Source: Candidatus Melainabacteria bacterium
GTDB lineage: Bacteria > Cyanobacteriota > Vampirovibrionia > Obscuribacterales > Obscuribacteraceae
Length of the DNA stretch: 44,994 bases
Direction of reading: 5' to 3'
Assembly: GCA_023250095.1 (NCBI GenBank)
Contig: JAHFBI010000004.1
Span: forward strand, 1 to 44,994
Below are positions 25,216-33,528 of the stretch, piece by piece. The position numbers and the translations under genes are program-made. Every line of letters starts with the position of its first letter. Positions within the stretch are counted from its first letter, which is position 1. The notes beneath the pieces are model-generated. The model saw only the letters and a list, made by a program, of their open reading frames with translations. It searched no databases and was not told the DNA's origin.

Positions 25216-26517
25216 TCACATGCCTACAGGCGGTGGCGTGGCTCCGTCTGGCTGGATGGAGAAGTCGAGCTGGCAGAAGGTGCAGCAGATGGCGTATCTA
25301 TAGAGCTTGTGCTCGCAGCGCGGGCAGCGTCTGAAGTCGGAATTGAAGTCGTCAATCTCTGCCATTTCGCCGGACTCAGTCATGGCTTCGGGATCTAAGA
25401 GCAGGGCATCTGAAGCAGCTTCGGCAAGCCTGTCGATCAGTCGTCTTTCATCATGTACTGTCTTCACCCCCATGTTTTCAGGATGGGTGGCGGGACTTGC
25501 TTGCGGCAGGCACGGCGGAAGCGACACTTGCAGGGGCAAGTCGTGCGCCGGATACAAAAGCGGTGGTTCAAGGTGTCTGTCGTTGTTCCGGCAATTACAG
25601 GACAACCCGCCTTGACTTGTGGCTTTCGAACAAAAAACGCATCGCCTCAGATTCACCCGCGCAATAGCCGGCTGTTGTCTGGCAGGGTCCATGGAGGGCC
25701 GCTTTCTGCTGGGTGACAGGGCAACACCTGGGGCAGCTGAGCGTAAAGTCACGGCTTCTGGACTGCCTGGCAGCGGGGGAACTGCAGCTGTGCCTTCCTC
25801 TGAGTTTGCCACAGAGACAGAGTCTGTCTTCGTGCTAGTGCTGTCTTTCAGTCCGGTCAAATCATTGGCTGGGAATATGTTGTCCTGCCAGGGAAAGTCG
25901 TCTTTTACCGGTGAGGTCTCCATGCTGTCAGGCATGGGAAGGGCTTCTGAGCTGGCTGAATCGTCTATTTGGACGGCGCCGGTGGTAAGCTCGCCAGCGG
26001 TCGGATCGCCGAAAGAGGACTCCTGGGCGCTATTTTCCCTGCAATGTCCCTGGCCGACGGACGAGGACGGCAACGGCTCTCTGGAAGGAGAGTCTTCAGC
26101 AGCAGGCAGGCAGCAGCCAGTTGTTTGCAAGGGATGCTCTGAGTCGGAACCCTCTTTTACTCCCAGGCTCAAGCCTGCAGAGTCCGTGGCAAGCGCCCGT
26201 CTGATTGACACTGCCAGCTCGACTTCTGCTTCGGATATGCCATGAATGCGCATTGGCCCTGCCCAAATCCGCTGCCAGGGAGCATCGGCAAGCGCCCGCT
26301 CGATAATCATGTCCAGCACCATCGCCCGCAAAGCCTGTTTTAAGTGCACGGCCGGAGCAATTTCCGGGGGCTGCCGGTCAGGGCGGCGGCGAGCTGGTCT
26401 ATCCGGCTTTGAAGAGCCGCAATTGGCAGGAGAAGGATTGGCAGGACTGGCGCTCAATTTCCAGCCTCCAGAGCGGGCCGGGTCAGGACACCATTTGTTA
26501 GTAACGACCGGACTCAC
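25216..26517 (-). CDS. Zinc-ribbon protein of unknown function
   Basis: A 433-residue protein that I do not recognise. The C-terminal region has a convincing zinc ribbon, C398-x2-C401 and C412-x2-C415 (CPRCEHKLYRYAICCTFC). A second cysteine cluster at roughly 292-311 (RRCVFCSK and LSCNCRNN) may bind another metal. The middle (about 120-290) is Ser/Pro/Glu-rich and probably disordered. Near the N-terminus a more ordered stretch (HLKQALRAMVLDMIIERALAD, then WAGPMRIHGISEAEVELAVSIRRAL) could be a helical domain. The start at the GTG at 26517-26515 has no good ribosome site; downstream starts such as the Met at residue 66 are possible. It converges on the coiled-coil operon with 7 bp between stops. 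Confidence 0.7.
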   Translation of the reverse strand: MSPVVTNKWCPDPARSGGWKLSASPANPSPANCGSSKPDRPARRRPDRQPPEIAPAVHLKQALRAMVLDMIIERALADAPWQRIWAGPMRIHGISEAEVELAVSIRRALATDSAGLSLGVKEGSDSEHPLQTTGCCLPAAEDSPSREPLPSSSVGQGHCRENSAQESSFGDPTAGELTTGAVQIDDSASSEALPMPDSMETSPVKDDFPWQDNIFPANDLTGLKDSTSTKTDSVSVANSEEGTAAVPPLPGSPEAVTLRSAAPGVALSPSRKRPSMDPARQQPAIARVNLRRCVFCSKATSQGGLSCNCRNNDRHLEPPLLYPAHDLPLQVSLPPCLPQASPATHPENMGVKTVHDERRLIDRLAEAASDALLLDPEAMTESGEMAEIDDFNSDFRRCPRCEHKLYRYAICCTFCQLDFSIQPDGATPPPVGM

Positions 26518-26620
26518 TGAGAATAAGCAAACTCTCTGGCAGATTTGTGGAATGCTAGAGGTTGCCAGCTTGTTGCCTTAGTGTACAGGAAAGTTTAGAC
26601 TTTGTTAATAGGTGGGCTGG

Positions 26621-27424
26621 ATGAAACGAGAAGTTCCACATTTCCGCATTGGTTTGCTCCTGACAGAAGCTGGGATTCTCGATCCCCAGCAGCTCAACGC
26701 GGCCATCATGGCCGGGGAAAAAACCGGGGTTCCGTTTCTGAGAGTTCTGGTCTCATCGGGCTTCCTTTCGCAAGAGGAGCTGCAAGCAGTTGTCCGGGCT
26801 CAATCTCTCATATGGAAAGGTTTCCTGGAAGTGGAACCTGCTGTGAAGGCGCTAAACCTTGTACATACGCGCCACCTGACGATCGAAGAGAGTCTCAAGA
26901 GCGTGGGCTGGGTGCGACCGGAGGTAGCTGCCGCGCAGGAATCGCACATTCTGCCGGTGTCCGTTCAGGAGCGGCCCGACTCGGTCGTGCGCCAGCGCCC
27001 GGCTGAAGGTGGAAATGGCGGTCAGAAATGTCAGTACTGTGCCGCCCCGCTTGATTCGGGAGCCTTGCGCTGCCAGTTCTGCACTGGCGAAGTGCCGAAG
27101 ATAGTTCCGTCTGTTTCCAGAGTTGAGACTGTCCGAAATGTTGATATTAAGCCTTTCGATGACAGAAGCATCAAGGCGGTGAATCCGCCTCGGGATCCTG
27201 TGATCATGTCCTTTTTCAGTGGTTGTTGTGTTCCAGGTGTCGGTCAGGTGCTCATGGGACAGACGGCAAAAGGGATAACCCTGGTTCTTAGCGCTGTCGT
27301 ACTTGCCTTTCTCACGGGAGGGATGGTCAATCTCTTGCTGTCGCCGCTTGCGGCGCTGGATGCTTATTTGCTGGCTGAGAAATTGAAAAACGGGAAATAC
27401 ATCGGGCCATGGGAATGTTTCTAA
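26621..27424 (+). CDS. Fusion of MshEN-like domain, zinc ribbon and TM2-like membrane domain
   Basis: A 267-residue protein. Residues 1-105 resemble the N-terminal domain of type II secretion / type IV pilus ATPases (RIGLLLTEAGILDPQQLNAA and VLVSSGFLSQEELQAVVR), which can bind cyclic di-GMP in some relatives. A zinc ribbon follows: C137-x2-C140 and C151-x2-C154. Residues about 190-255 form a TM2-like pair of membrane helices (PGVGQVLMGQTAKGITLVLS). There is no ATPase domain. The start ATG at 26621 has AGGTGG at 26610-26615; a GTG at 26612 is in frame but lies on that site. It overlaps the TPR gene by 16 bp. It may link a pilus or second-messenger signal to the membrane, but this is inference. 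Confidence 0.75.
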   Translation: MKREVPHFRIGLLLTEAGILDPQQLNAAIMAGEKTGVPFLRVLVSSGFLSQEELQAVVRAQSLIWKGFLEVEPAVKALNLVHTRHLTIEESLKSVGWVRPEVAAAQESHILPVSVQERPDSVVRQRPAEGGNGGQKCQYCAAPLDSGALRCQFCTGEVPKIVPSVSRVETVRNVDIKPFDDRSIKAVNPPRDPVIMSFFSGCCVPGVGQVLMGQTAKGITLVLSAVVLAFLTGGMVNLLLSPLAALDAYLLAEKLKNGKYIGPWECF

Positions 27425-28734
27425 GAGCTTTCGGCTTTCTGCTGCTGCTGGCAATCGTGCCGCCGCCGGCGGTGGCAGATCGCCCTTGTGGAGTTCTGCT
27501 TGCTTACAAGTCCGGTGGCGGACTCAAGAAGTATGAGGCTGCCATTGCTTGCAACAACAGAGGCGTGGACCTCTATAGCGCCGGCAAGTATCAGGCGGCT
27601 ATTAGACAATATGACTCAGCCCTGCGCTTGAATCCCTCTTATACGGAGGCTTACAGCAATCGCGGCGTGGCTTATGATGCCTTGAACGACCATCAAAAGG
27701 CTGTTGGCGACTACAGTCAGGCTATACGGCTGAATCCCCGGCTTGTGGCTGCTTATTCCAACCGGGCAGCTGCTTATAAAGACCTCGGACAGATGGAGCT
27801 GGCTCTTGCTGACCTGGATAGCATTATCAAGTTGACCCCGCGCAGTGCTCAGGCATACAACAAGCGAGGACAGTCCTATCAGTCTCTGGGGCGGCTGGAA
27901 TTCGCCCTCAAAGATTTTGAGAAAGCCCTGAGTCTTAACCGGCATCTGTCCGAGGCTAAGGCCAATCGCGACAGCCTGCGCCGGTCTCTGAATCAGGCTC
28001 AGACGGGCTTAGCTCAAACAGCGGCGGTCCAGCCTGGACCCTCTCAGACCAAGAGGGCTGGACAGACTGCCTCGGGTCAAATTCTGGCATCTCAAAGGCC
28101 AGCGTCGCGCCCGTCCCCTGCGCAGACAGAAACGACAAAAATTGCTTCTTCCCTTCCGGTGTTGCCGGACGCCAGCTCTCTAAAGCCATCATCCCGGGAG
28201 GCGGGCGTGGCTCCGGCGCGGGGAGCCGCAACTGTTCCGGGCAATCTTCCGCCGGGGCGGAGCCAGCGGACAGCTCCGTCCGGTCAATCCGGGCCGATAT
28301 CGCTGGAGTCCGTGCCGCCCCCGCCTGGCACCAGATGCGGTGGCCCATCTGGCGCGCAAGGGATTAACCTGATCCAGGAACCAGGCAGATATGCAGCTAA
28401 TCTCACCTATCACATCCTCGGCAATCTCTGCTATGCCTTCGGGCAATATCAGGCTGCTGCGAAGAACTACGAGGCGGCGGTTGCGGCTAATCCTATCGAC
28501 AAGTTCGCCTACTTCCGGCGCGGCAACGCTTACCAGGCGGCCGGCCATTATTCGCGCGCCATTGCCGATTATGACAGGGTATTAGCTTTGAGCCCGCGCT
28601 TCAAGCCAGCCATCACGAAGCGCTTGCGCGCCCAATCGGCGTTGAACAAGCTTTATGAGGGTAACGTCCAGGACACGAGCCGCTCGCCCGATAATCCAGC
28701 TGCGACTCCAGCAGGGAGCTCGATCGCACCATGA
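27409..28734 (+). CDS. Exported TPR-repeat protein
   Basis: A 441-residue protein with a signal peptide at residues 1-23 (FLRAFGFLLLLAIVPPPAVA). At least four tandem TPR motifs follow (residues about 46-190: NNRGVDLYSAGKYQAAIRQY, YSNRGVAYDALNDHQKAVGDY and so on). A Pro/Ser/Gln-rich linker (about 200-300) separates these from two more TPRs near the C-terminus (YHILGNLCYAFGQYQAAAKNY and YFRRGNAYQAAGHYSRAIADY). TPRs mediate protein-protein contacts; partners are unknown. The ATG at 27409 overlaps the preceding gene by 16 bp, and its stop overlaps the next gene's ATG, so the three are one transcription unit. Confidence 0.85.
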   Translation: MGMFLRAFGFLLLLAIVPPPAVADRPCGVLLAYKSGGGLKKYEAAIACNNRGVDLYSAGKYQAAIRQYDSALRLNPSYTEAYSNRGVAYDALNDHQKAVGDYSQAIRLNPRLVAAYSNRAAAYKDLGQMELALADLDSIIKLTPRSAQAYNKRGQSYQSLGRLEFALKDFEKALSLNRHLSEAKANRDSLRRSLNQAQTGLAQTAAVQPGPSQTKRAGQTASGQILASQRPASRPSPAQTETTKIASSLPVLPDASSLKPSSREAGVAPARGAATVPGNLPPGRSQRTAPSGQSGPISLESVPPPPGTRCGGPSGAQGINLIQEPGRYAANLTYHILGNLCYAFGQYQAAAKNYEAAVAANPIDKFAYFRRGNAYQAAGHYSRAIADYDRVLALSPRFKPAITKRLRAQSALNKLYEGNVQDTSRSPDNPAATPAGSSIAP

Positions 28735-29405
28735 CTCAGTCTCCTTTCTCAGCTTCAGCCGCTATCCACGCAGGGTTCGATACTTTCAAAGAGAACTCTT
28801 CCTACTGCCTGATTTTTCTCTTGTCTGTCGAGATTGTGAGCCTGGTGGCGGCCGGCTGCCTGTCCATGAACACATGCCTGGCGATTGAATTGCTGACCCA
28901 ACTGGATAGTTTGCCTCCGGAGACGTTCGTCTGTCTGTTTGTTGCATACTTTCTCTTCTTGCGCTGCCTGATGAATGTGATTGTCTGCAAGGTCTTTTTG
29001 CTTCTGGCGGAAGGCAAGAAGGTGACAGTGGACGATGTGCTTGGGTTTGATGTGCCATACCATTTGCCGCTTCTATTGAGGTATCTTGCCGGCTCGCTCG
29101 TTTTTCTTGGCTGGGGTCTGCTGGGCACGCTGTGCTTTGTCCTACCGGGTATCTTTCTTACCGCCGAGCTGCGTTTCTACAAATTCCTTGTTACAGATCG
29201 TGATGCTGACTCGATTCAAAGCTTGAAAGAAAGCTGGGAGCTTTGCGGAAGTAGCAAAGGTGAGCTTGTCACGTTCAACATCCTGACCGGCTTGCTCAAG
29301 CTTGCCGGGCTGGCCTGCCTAGTTATCGGGGTTGTGCCGGCGACTGCCGTATGTGTTCTGTCCGAGGTGCACGCTTACCGCACCCTTACCAGAACGACGC
29401 CATGA
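28731..29405 (+). CDS. Hypothetical integral membrane protein
   Basis: A 224-residue protein whose ATG overlaps the stop of the TPR gene (ATGA). It has about five hydrophobic segments: near 26-45 (SYCLIFLLSVEIVSLVAAGC), 66-90 (a Phe/Leu-rich span), 108-143 (probably two helices, with a LPGIFL turn) and 182-211 (ILTGLLKLAGLACLVIGVVP). The overall pattern, with the helical turn LPGIFLTAELRFYKFLV and SLKESWELC, recalls DUF975-type or glycerophosphodiesterase-associated membrane domains, but the match is by eye. It is the last gene of the unit that begins at 26621. Confidence 0.7.
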   Translation: MTQSPFSASAAIHAGFDTFKENSSYCLIFLLSVEIVSLVAAGCLSMNTCLAIELLTQLDSLPPETFVCLFVAYFLFLRCLMNVIVCKVFLLLAEGKKVTVDDVLGFDVPYHLPLLLRYLAGSLVFLGWGLLGTLCFVLPGIFLTAELRFYKFLVTDRDADSIQSLKESWELCGSSKGELVTFNILTGLLKLAGLACLVIGVVPATAVCVLSEVHAYRTLTRTTP

Positions 29406-29466
29406 GTGCGCGTGCTGGGACATTCTAGTCTTCAAAGGATTTTTGAAATGAATTTTGAGGTTGCTG

Positions 29467-29913
29467 CTAGCGCTGATTCAGCGTTTGCTCTTGCGGCATC
29501 TTGAGCACGACGACAGTGCACGGCGCAGCGTCGACAATCTCATCGGCCATGCTGCCAAACCAGAGGCGGCTGAATCCATGGCGGGCATGACTGGGGACGA
29601 GAGCTTCATCGGCGTTCAGGTGTTTGCATGCCTGAGCAATTACTTCGGCCGTCTCGCCTGTGACAATGTCAGTTGTGGCATCTATGTTGAGCGACTCTTT
29701 GAGCATGCGCTGAATGTGAGCGAGCACGGAGGCTTCCTCATTTTTCTCCTCAGCGACGACATCGGGAATGCCTTCCACCGGGGAGTCAGCGAATCCTGGC
29801 ACAATTACGTGCACCAGATGGATCTGCGTATCGCTTGCATAATTCTGTTTCAAGATGTATGCCAGAGCGGTTTTAGCACATTGTTCTCCGTCGATTGCCA
29901 CAACGAGTTTCAT
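29467..29913 (-). CDS. Universal stress protein family, divergent nucleotide-binding loop
   Basis: A 148-residue single UspA-like domain: an N-terminal beta strand MKLVVAIDG, a central VHVIVPG, and a C-terminal loop and strand SHARHGFSRLWFGSMADEIV followed by TVVVLKMP. In ATP-binding members the loop reads G-x2-G-x9-G-[ST]; here the first two Gly are replaced by Pro and Ala (VPSHARHG) while GS is kept. This suggests it may not bind ATP. It is a lone gene, convergent with the unit ending at 29405. Confidence 0.85.
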   Translation of the reverse strand: MKLVVAIDGEQCAKTALAYILKQNYASDTQIHLVHVIVPGFADSPVEGIPDVVAEEKNEEASVLAHIQRMLKESLNIDATTDIVTGETAEVIAQACKHLNADEALVPSHARHGFSRLWFGSMADEIVDAAPCTVVVLKMPQEQTLNQR

Positions 29914-30400
29914 GACACTTCCCTCGATAATCTGAATTATCTGCTTATTGTGTCAAACTTTCGTGCTCAAAACATCGATCGTGCAGCTGATCTCCCTGGC
30001 GCCTGACATCAGCCTTTCAAAGTGAGACTTGGCGGAGTGCTCGCCGGTCTTGCTATCCTCTTATCAACCGTCGGCAGCTTTTCTCGTCCGGTGAAAAACC
30101 AGAACGTTTGTCGAGGGAATTCAGGGTGGTAAGTAGTACGAAATTGAATGGATATCTTTAGAGTCGAGAGTGCCGGGACATAAGATCGGCTTAATGGCGC
30201 ACTTTGTGGCTTCACTGGATATGCCTTGGTGATACGCAGGAGCCCTGAATAGGCTAAGATCTAAGGTCTTCAGATCTGATCTGCGCCGGTGGAATGAGGC
30301 TTTTCAAGCAGTATTCGCCTCAGGATCATCCACGCTAACGTATGGATTGGATAACGGGAGTCAGGGTTAGTGCCCTCCAGCGCGAACAAGGAGTTCTTCT
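29914..30400 (+). other. 487-bp intergenic region between the divergent usp and aminotransferase genes
   Basis: No convincing gene is present. It should hold promoters for both flanking genes. Two AGATCT palindromes at 30257-30262 and 30272-30277, centred 15 bp apart, followed by a further GATCTG, are a possible operator. AAGGAG at 30388-30393 is a good ribosome site for the ATG at 30401. Confidence 0.5.
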
Positions 30401-31705
30401 ATGGTTATGGTTGAAACCGACAAAAATCAGTCCTACCTGCAAATTGACGATGCACACGTGAATCCGGTTCTTTCCCGGTCCGCGCGCATAGTGGCGGAAA
30501 GGGCGCAGGGATCCTTCATCTGGGACATGAATGGAGACGCATACCTGGATTTCGCTACGGGAATCGCCGTCAATAATATCGGGCACTGTCACCCCAAAGT
30601 AGTTGCGGCGGTGCAGAAGCAGGCAGCGGAGCTGATGCATACTTCAGTTACCACTCACCATAAGAGATACATCGAACTTGCACAGAAACTGGCTGAATTG
30701 AGCCCCGGGCGGCTCGATTCGGTTTTTCTGGCTAACAGCGGCGCCGAGGCCGTCGAAGGGGCGTTGAAGCTGGCGCGCTATATTACCGGGCGTCCCGGCA
30801 TCATCAATTTCAAGGGCTCTTTCCACGGACGCACCCTTCTGACCACTGCTCTGACAACTTCGAAACTTTATTACCGGGAGAAGTATGAGCCGCTGCCTTC
30901 CTCGATTTTCACAGTGCCTTACCCGTACCTTTATCGCTCCAACTTCCGCGACAACCCGGAAGCGCTGGTTGACGAATGTCTGAAGCAGTTTGATGTCCTG
31001 TTCAATCAGTTCATTCATCCCGAGCAAGTTGCAGCCATCCTGGTGGAGCCGGTGCAGGGTGAAGGCGGCTACATTGTGCCGCCCTTGAGTTTCTTGAGAA
31101 GACTGCGCGAGCTGGCCGACAAGAAGAATATTCTTTTGATTATCGATGAAGTGCAGTCTGGTTTCGGGCGCACCGGTAAAATGTTTGCCTGCGAGCATTC
31201 AGGTATCGAGCCTGACATCATGCTGATGGCCAAGGGTATCGCAGGCGGCATGCCGCTTTCAGCTTTCATCTCGCGTCGGGAGCTCACATCTAAATGGCCC
31301 GCCGGCCGCCACGGCTCCACTTTCGGCGGCAACCCCGTGTCCTGCGCGGCTGCTCTGGCAACTATCGAAGTTCTGCAAAGCGAGAAACTGCCCGAGCGCG
31401 CTGCCAAACTCGGCAAAGAAATACTCGAGCGCCTGCGCAAGTCCACTGCTGGCAACAAGCACGTCGGGGAAGTGCGAGGTCTGGGCTTGATGATAGCCGT
31501 CGAGTTCAACGAGAAGGATGGCGAGCCCAGCCACGATATCGCCGAAAAGGTTGCCAGCAAATGCTTCGAGAACAAGCTCATCGTTCTGACTTGCGGAACG
31601 CACGGGCACGTTATTCGTCTGATTCCACCGCTAAATATGTCCGATGCGGAAATGAATCAAGGCCTCGAAATCCTCGAAAAAGCCATCGAAAGCGCCACCA
31701 AATAG
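30401..31705 (+). CDS. Class III PLP aminotransferase (4-aminobutyrate / omega-amino acid type)
   Basis: A 434-residue fold-type I PLP enzyme. Visible are NSGAEAVEGALKLAR (phosphate-binding turn), FKGSFHGRTLLT, VEPVQGEGGYIVPP, the cofactor Asp D249 in IIDEVQSGFGRTG, the Schiff-base lysine K278 in LMAKGIAGGMPLSAF, and HGSTFGGNPVSCAAALAT. This is the GabT/omega-aminotransferase pattern; candidate substrates are 4-aminobutyrate, beta-alanine, 5-aminovalerate, ornithine or similar, and sequence does not decide. AAGGAG precedes the ATG with 7-base spacing. The aldehyde dehydrogenase gene follows after the repeat block, which suggests the aldehyde made here is oxidised there. A repeat unit begins right after the stop codon. 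Confidence 0.9.
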   Translation: MVMVETDKNQSYLQIDDAHVNPVLSRSARIVAERAQGSFIWDMNGDAYLDFATGIAVNNIGHCHPKVVAAVQKQAAELMHTSVTTHHKRYIELAQKLAELSPGRLDSVFLANSGAEAVEGALKLARYITGRPGIINFKGSFHGRTLLTTALTTSKLYYREKYEPLPSSIFTVPYPYLYRSNFRDNPEALVDECLKQFDVLFNQFIHPEQVAAILVEPVQGEGGYIVPPLSFLRRLRELADKKNILLIIDEVQSGFGRTGKMFACEHSGIEPDIMLMAKGIAGGMPLSAFISRRELTSKWPAGRHGSTFGGNPVSCAAALATIEVLQSEKLPERAAKLGKEILERLRKSTAGNKHVGEVRGLGLMIAVEFNEKDGEPSHDIAEKVASKCFENKLIVLTCGTHGHVIRLIPPLNMSDAEMNQGLEILEKAIESATK

Positions 31706-31754
31706 CCGGGTAACAAGCGGAGGCAGCAAGGGACGAAGCTGCCGGAGCGTCTAA
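31706..31754 (+). repeat. Partial copy of the dispersed repeat, locus 2 (3' half only)
   Basis: This starts directly after the aminotransferase stop codon with CCGGGTAACAAGCGGAGGC and runs to GCCGGAGCGTCTAA. It matches the second half of the full unit starting at 31771, offset by 103 bp (GGGTAAC at 31708 and 31811). It contains the GGCAGC / GCTGCC hairpin. The first half of the unit is missing or replaced by the gene's 3' end. Confidence 0.85.
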
Positions 31755-31770
31755 GAAAGGAACGGAAGAG

Positions 31771-31857
31771 GCCAGCGAGCGAGAGCGGCGAGGAGCCGGT
31801 CGAAGCGAGCGGGTAACAAGCGGAGGCAGCAAGGGACGAAGCTGCCGGAGCGTCTAA
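31771..31857 (+). repeat. Full copy of the dispersed repeat, locus 2
   Basis: An 87-bp unit from GCCAGCGAGCGAGAGCGGCG to GCCGGAGCGTCTAA. It has two hairpins: CGGC-GAGGA-GCCG and GGCAGC (31825-31830), loop AAGGGACGAA, GCTGCC (31841-31846). It ends 17 bp before the aldehyde dehydrogenase ATG at 31875; the ribosome site AAGGAAC (31861-31867) follows directly. Confidence 0.9.
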
Positions 31858-31874
31858 AACAAGGAACTAACAAA

Positions 31875-33434
31875 ATGACAACAAAAACAGAAAGTCGTGA
31901 ACACGCTCACGGGAAGACGGGAATGGCTCAGACTCACATGAACTATATAGATGGGCGCTGGGTCAAAGCTAAGAGCGGCGAGACTTTCGCCAGCTACAAC
32001 CCGGCCAATTTGAAAGATGTGATCGGGCATTTTGCACTGTCAGGACCGGAAGATGTCAAGGCCGCTGTCGATGCAGCGGAAAAGGCTCTTCCTGCCTGGC
32101 GGCGGACTCCGGCGCCGTTTCGCGCCGAATTGCTTTCCAAGGCCGGGCATCTGCTCGAGACAAGGAAGGAAGAGATTGCCCGGACCATGGTCCGCGAAAT
32201 GGGCAAGGTAATCAAAGAGGCCCGCGGAGATGTTCAAGAAGCTATCGACATGGCTTACTTCATGGCTGGTGAGGGACGTCGCTTGATGGGACAGACGGTT
32301 CCCTCGGAGCTTCCCAATAAATTCGCCATGGCTATCCGCCAACCCATCGGTGTCGTCGGCGTGATTACGCCCTGGAACTTTCCGATTGCCATTCCTAGCT
32401 GGAAAATATTTCCGGCACTGGTAGCCGGCAACACGGTCGTGTTCAAGCCGGCCACGGATACGGCGATGTGCGCACTCTTGCTGGTCGAGGTGTTGGTCGA
32501 AGCCGGCTTCCCGCCGGGTGTGGTAAACTTTGTCACCGGCGGTGGTGGCAAATGCGGCATGGCGATCGTGGAAGATCCGCGCGTGAGAGCTATCTCTATT
32601 ACCGGCTCCACCGAAGTCGGCCGCCAGGTCGCCGGACGCTGCGGCGAGCTCATGAAGCGCGTCTCCTGCGAACTCGGCGGCAAGAATGCCATATGCGTTA
32701 TGGAAGACGCCGAAATTGACCTGGCAGTCGACGGTGCCCTATGGGGTGCTTTCGGTACAGCCGGACAGAGATGCACCGCAGCCAGCCGCGTGATTATTCA
32801 CAAGGATCGCTACAAGGAATTTTCCGACAAGCTCGTGGCTCGCACCAGGGCTCTCAAGTTAGGCAATGGACTTGATGCTGACGTCGATGTCGGTCCTGTG
32901 GTCAACAAATCGCAACTGGAAAGCATTAATGGTTATGTGGAAATAGGCAAGAAAGAAGGCGCCAAGCTGCTTTGCGGTGGCAACATCCTCACCGACGGCG
33001 ACTTCGCCCACGGTTGCTTCCATGAGCCGACAATATTCGGTGACGTAAAACCGAATATGCGTATTGCCCAGGAAGAGATCTTCGGTCCTGTGACCGTGCT
33101 CATACAGGTGAGCAGCTTCGAGGAAGCTATCGAAGTGGCAAATGGCACTCAGTATGGATTGTCCCTGTCGATGTACACGCAGGACGTTAACCGTGCCTTC
33201 ATGGCAATGCAAGAACTGGAGTCCGGCATCGTCTATATCAACGCTCCCACTATCGGAGCGGAGATCCAGTTGCCGTTCGGCGGCGTCAAGCAGACCGGTA
33301 ACGGGCACAGAGAAGCTGGCACCACTGCCATCGATCAATTCACGGAATGGAAGGCAATTTATGTCGATTATTCCGGACGCCTGCAAAAGGCTCAGATCGA
33401 TACACATGGTGTCAGCCCTGCCGAGAAGGAATAA
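31875..33434 (+). CDS. NAD(P)-dependent aldehyde dehydrogenase
   Basis: A 519-residue ALDH-superfamily enzyme oxidising an aldehyde to the acid. Key residues are present: oxyanion N168 (TPWNFP), cofactor K191 (VFKPATDT), general base E266 (CELGGKNA) and catalytic C300 (GTAGQRCTAASR), with SITGSTEVGR for NAD binding. It carries about 20 extra residues before the usual start (MNYIDGRWV); an internal Met at residue 17 or 22 could be used. The adjacent aminotransferase suggests a semialdehyde substrate, such as succinate, glutarate or malonate semialdehyde; this is inference. The GQRCTAASR sequence gives no firm subfamily. AAGGAAC is the likely ribosome site. Confidence 0.92.
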   Translation: MTTKTESREHAHGKTGMAQTHMNYIDGRWVKAKSGETFASYNPANLKDVIGHFALSGPEDVKAAVDAAEKALPAWRRTPAPFRAELLSKAGHLLETRKEEIARTMVREMGKVIKEARGDVQEAIDMAYFMAGEGRRLMGQTVPSELPNKFAMAIRQPIGVVGVITPWNFPIAIPSWKIFPALVAGNTVVFKPATDTAMCALLLVEVLVEAGFPPGVVNFVTGGGGKCGMAIVEDPRVRAISITGSTEVGRQVAGRCGELMKRVSCELGGKNAICVMEDAEIDLAVDGALWGAFGTAGQRCTAASRVIIHKDRYKEFSDKLVARTRALKLGNGLDADVDVGPVVNKSQLESINGYVEIGKKEGAKLLCGGNILTDGDFAHGCFHEPTIFGDVKPNMRIAQEEIFGPVTVLIQVSSFEEAIEVANGTQYGLSLSMYTQDVNRAFMAMQELESGIVYINAPTIGAEIQLPFGGVKQTGNGHREAGTTAIDQFTEWKAIYVDYSGRLQKAQIDTHGVSPAEKE

Positions 33435-33443
33435 GGAAGGCAT

Positions 33444-33477
33444 GGCGCCGGCAAATACCAAGATATTTGCCGGCGCC
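33444..33477 (+). terminator. Strong perfect hairpin between aldehyde dehydrogenase and acyl-CoA dehydrogenase genes
   Basis: GGCGCCGGCAAATA (33444-33457) pairs exactly with TATTTGCCGGCGCC (33464-33477) across the loop CCAAGA: 14 bp with no mismatch. No T-tract follows, so it may be a weak or Rho-assisted terminator, or a barrier that separates expression of the flanking genes. Confidence 0.7.
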
Positions 33478-33528
33478 GGTCTCAATGAGTAGAGGATTGT
33501 TTAACTTAAGAGTTTGGAGATAAGTCAT

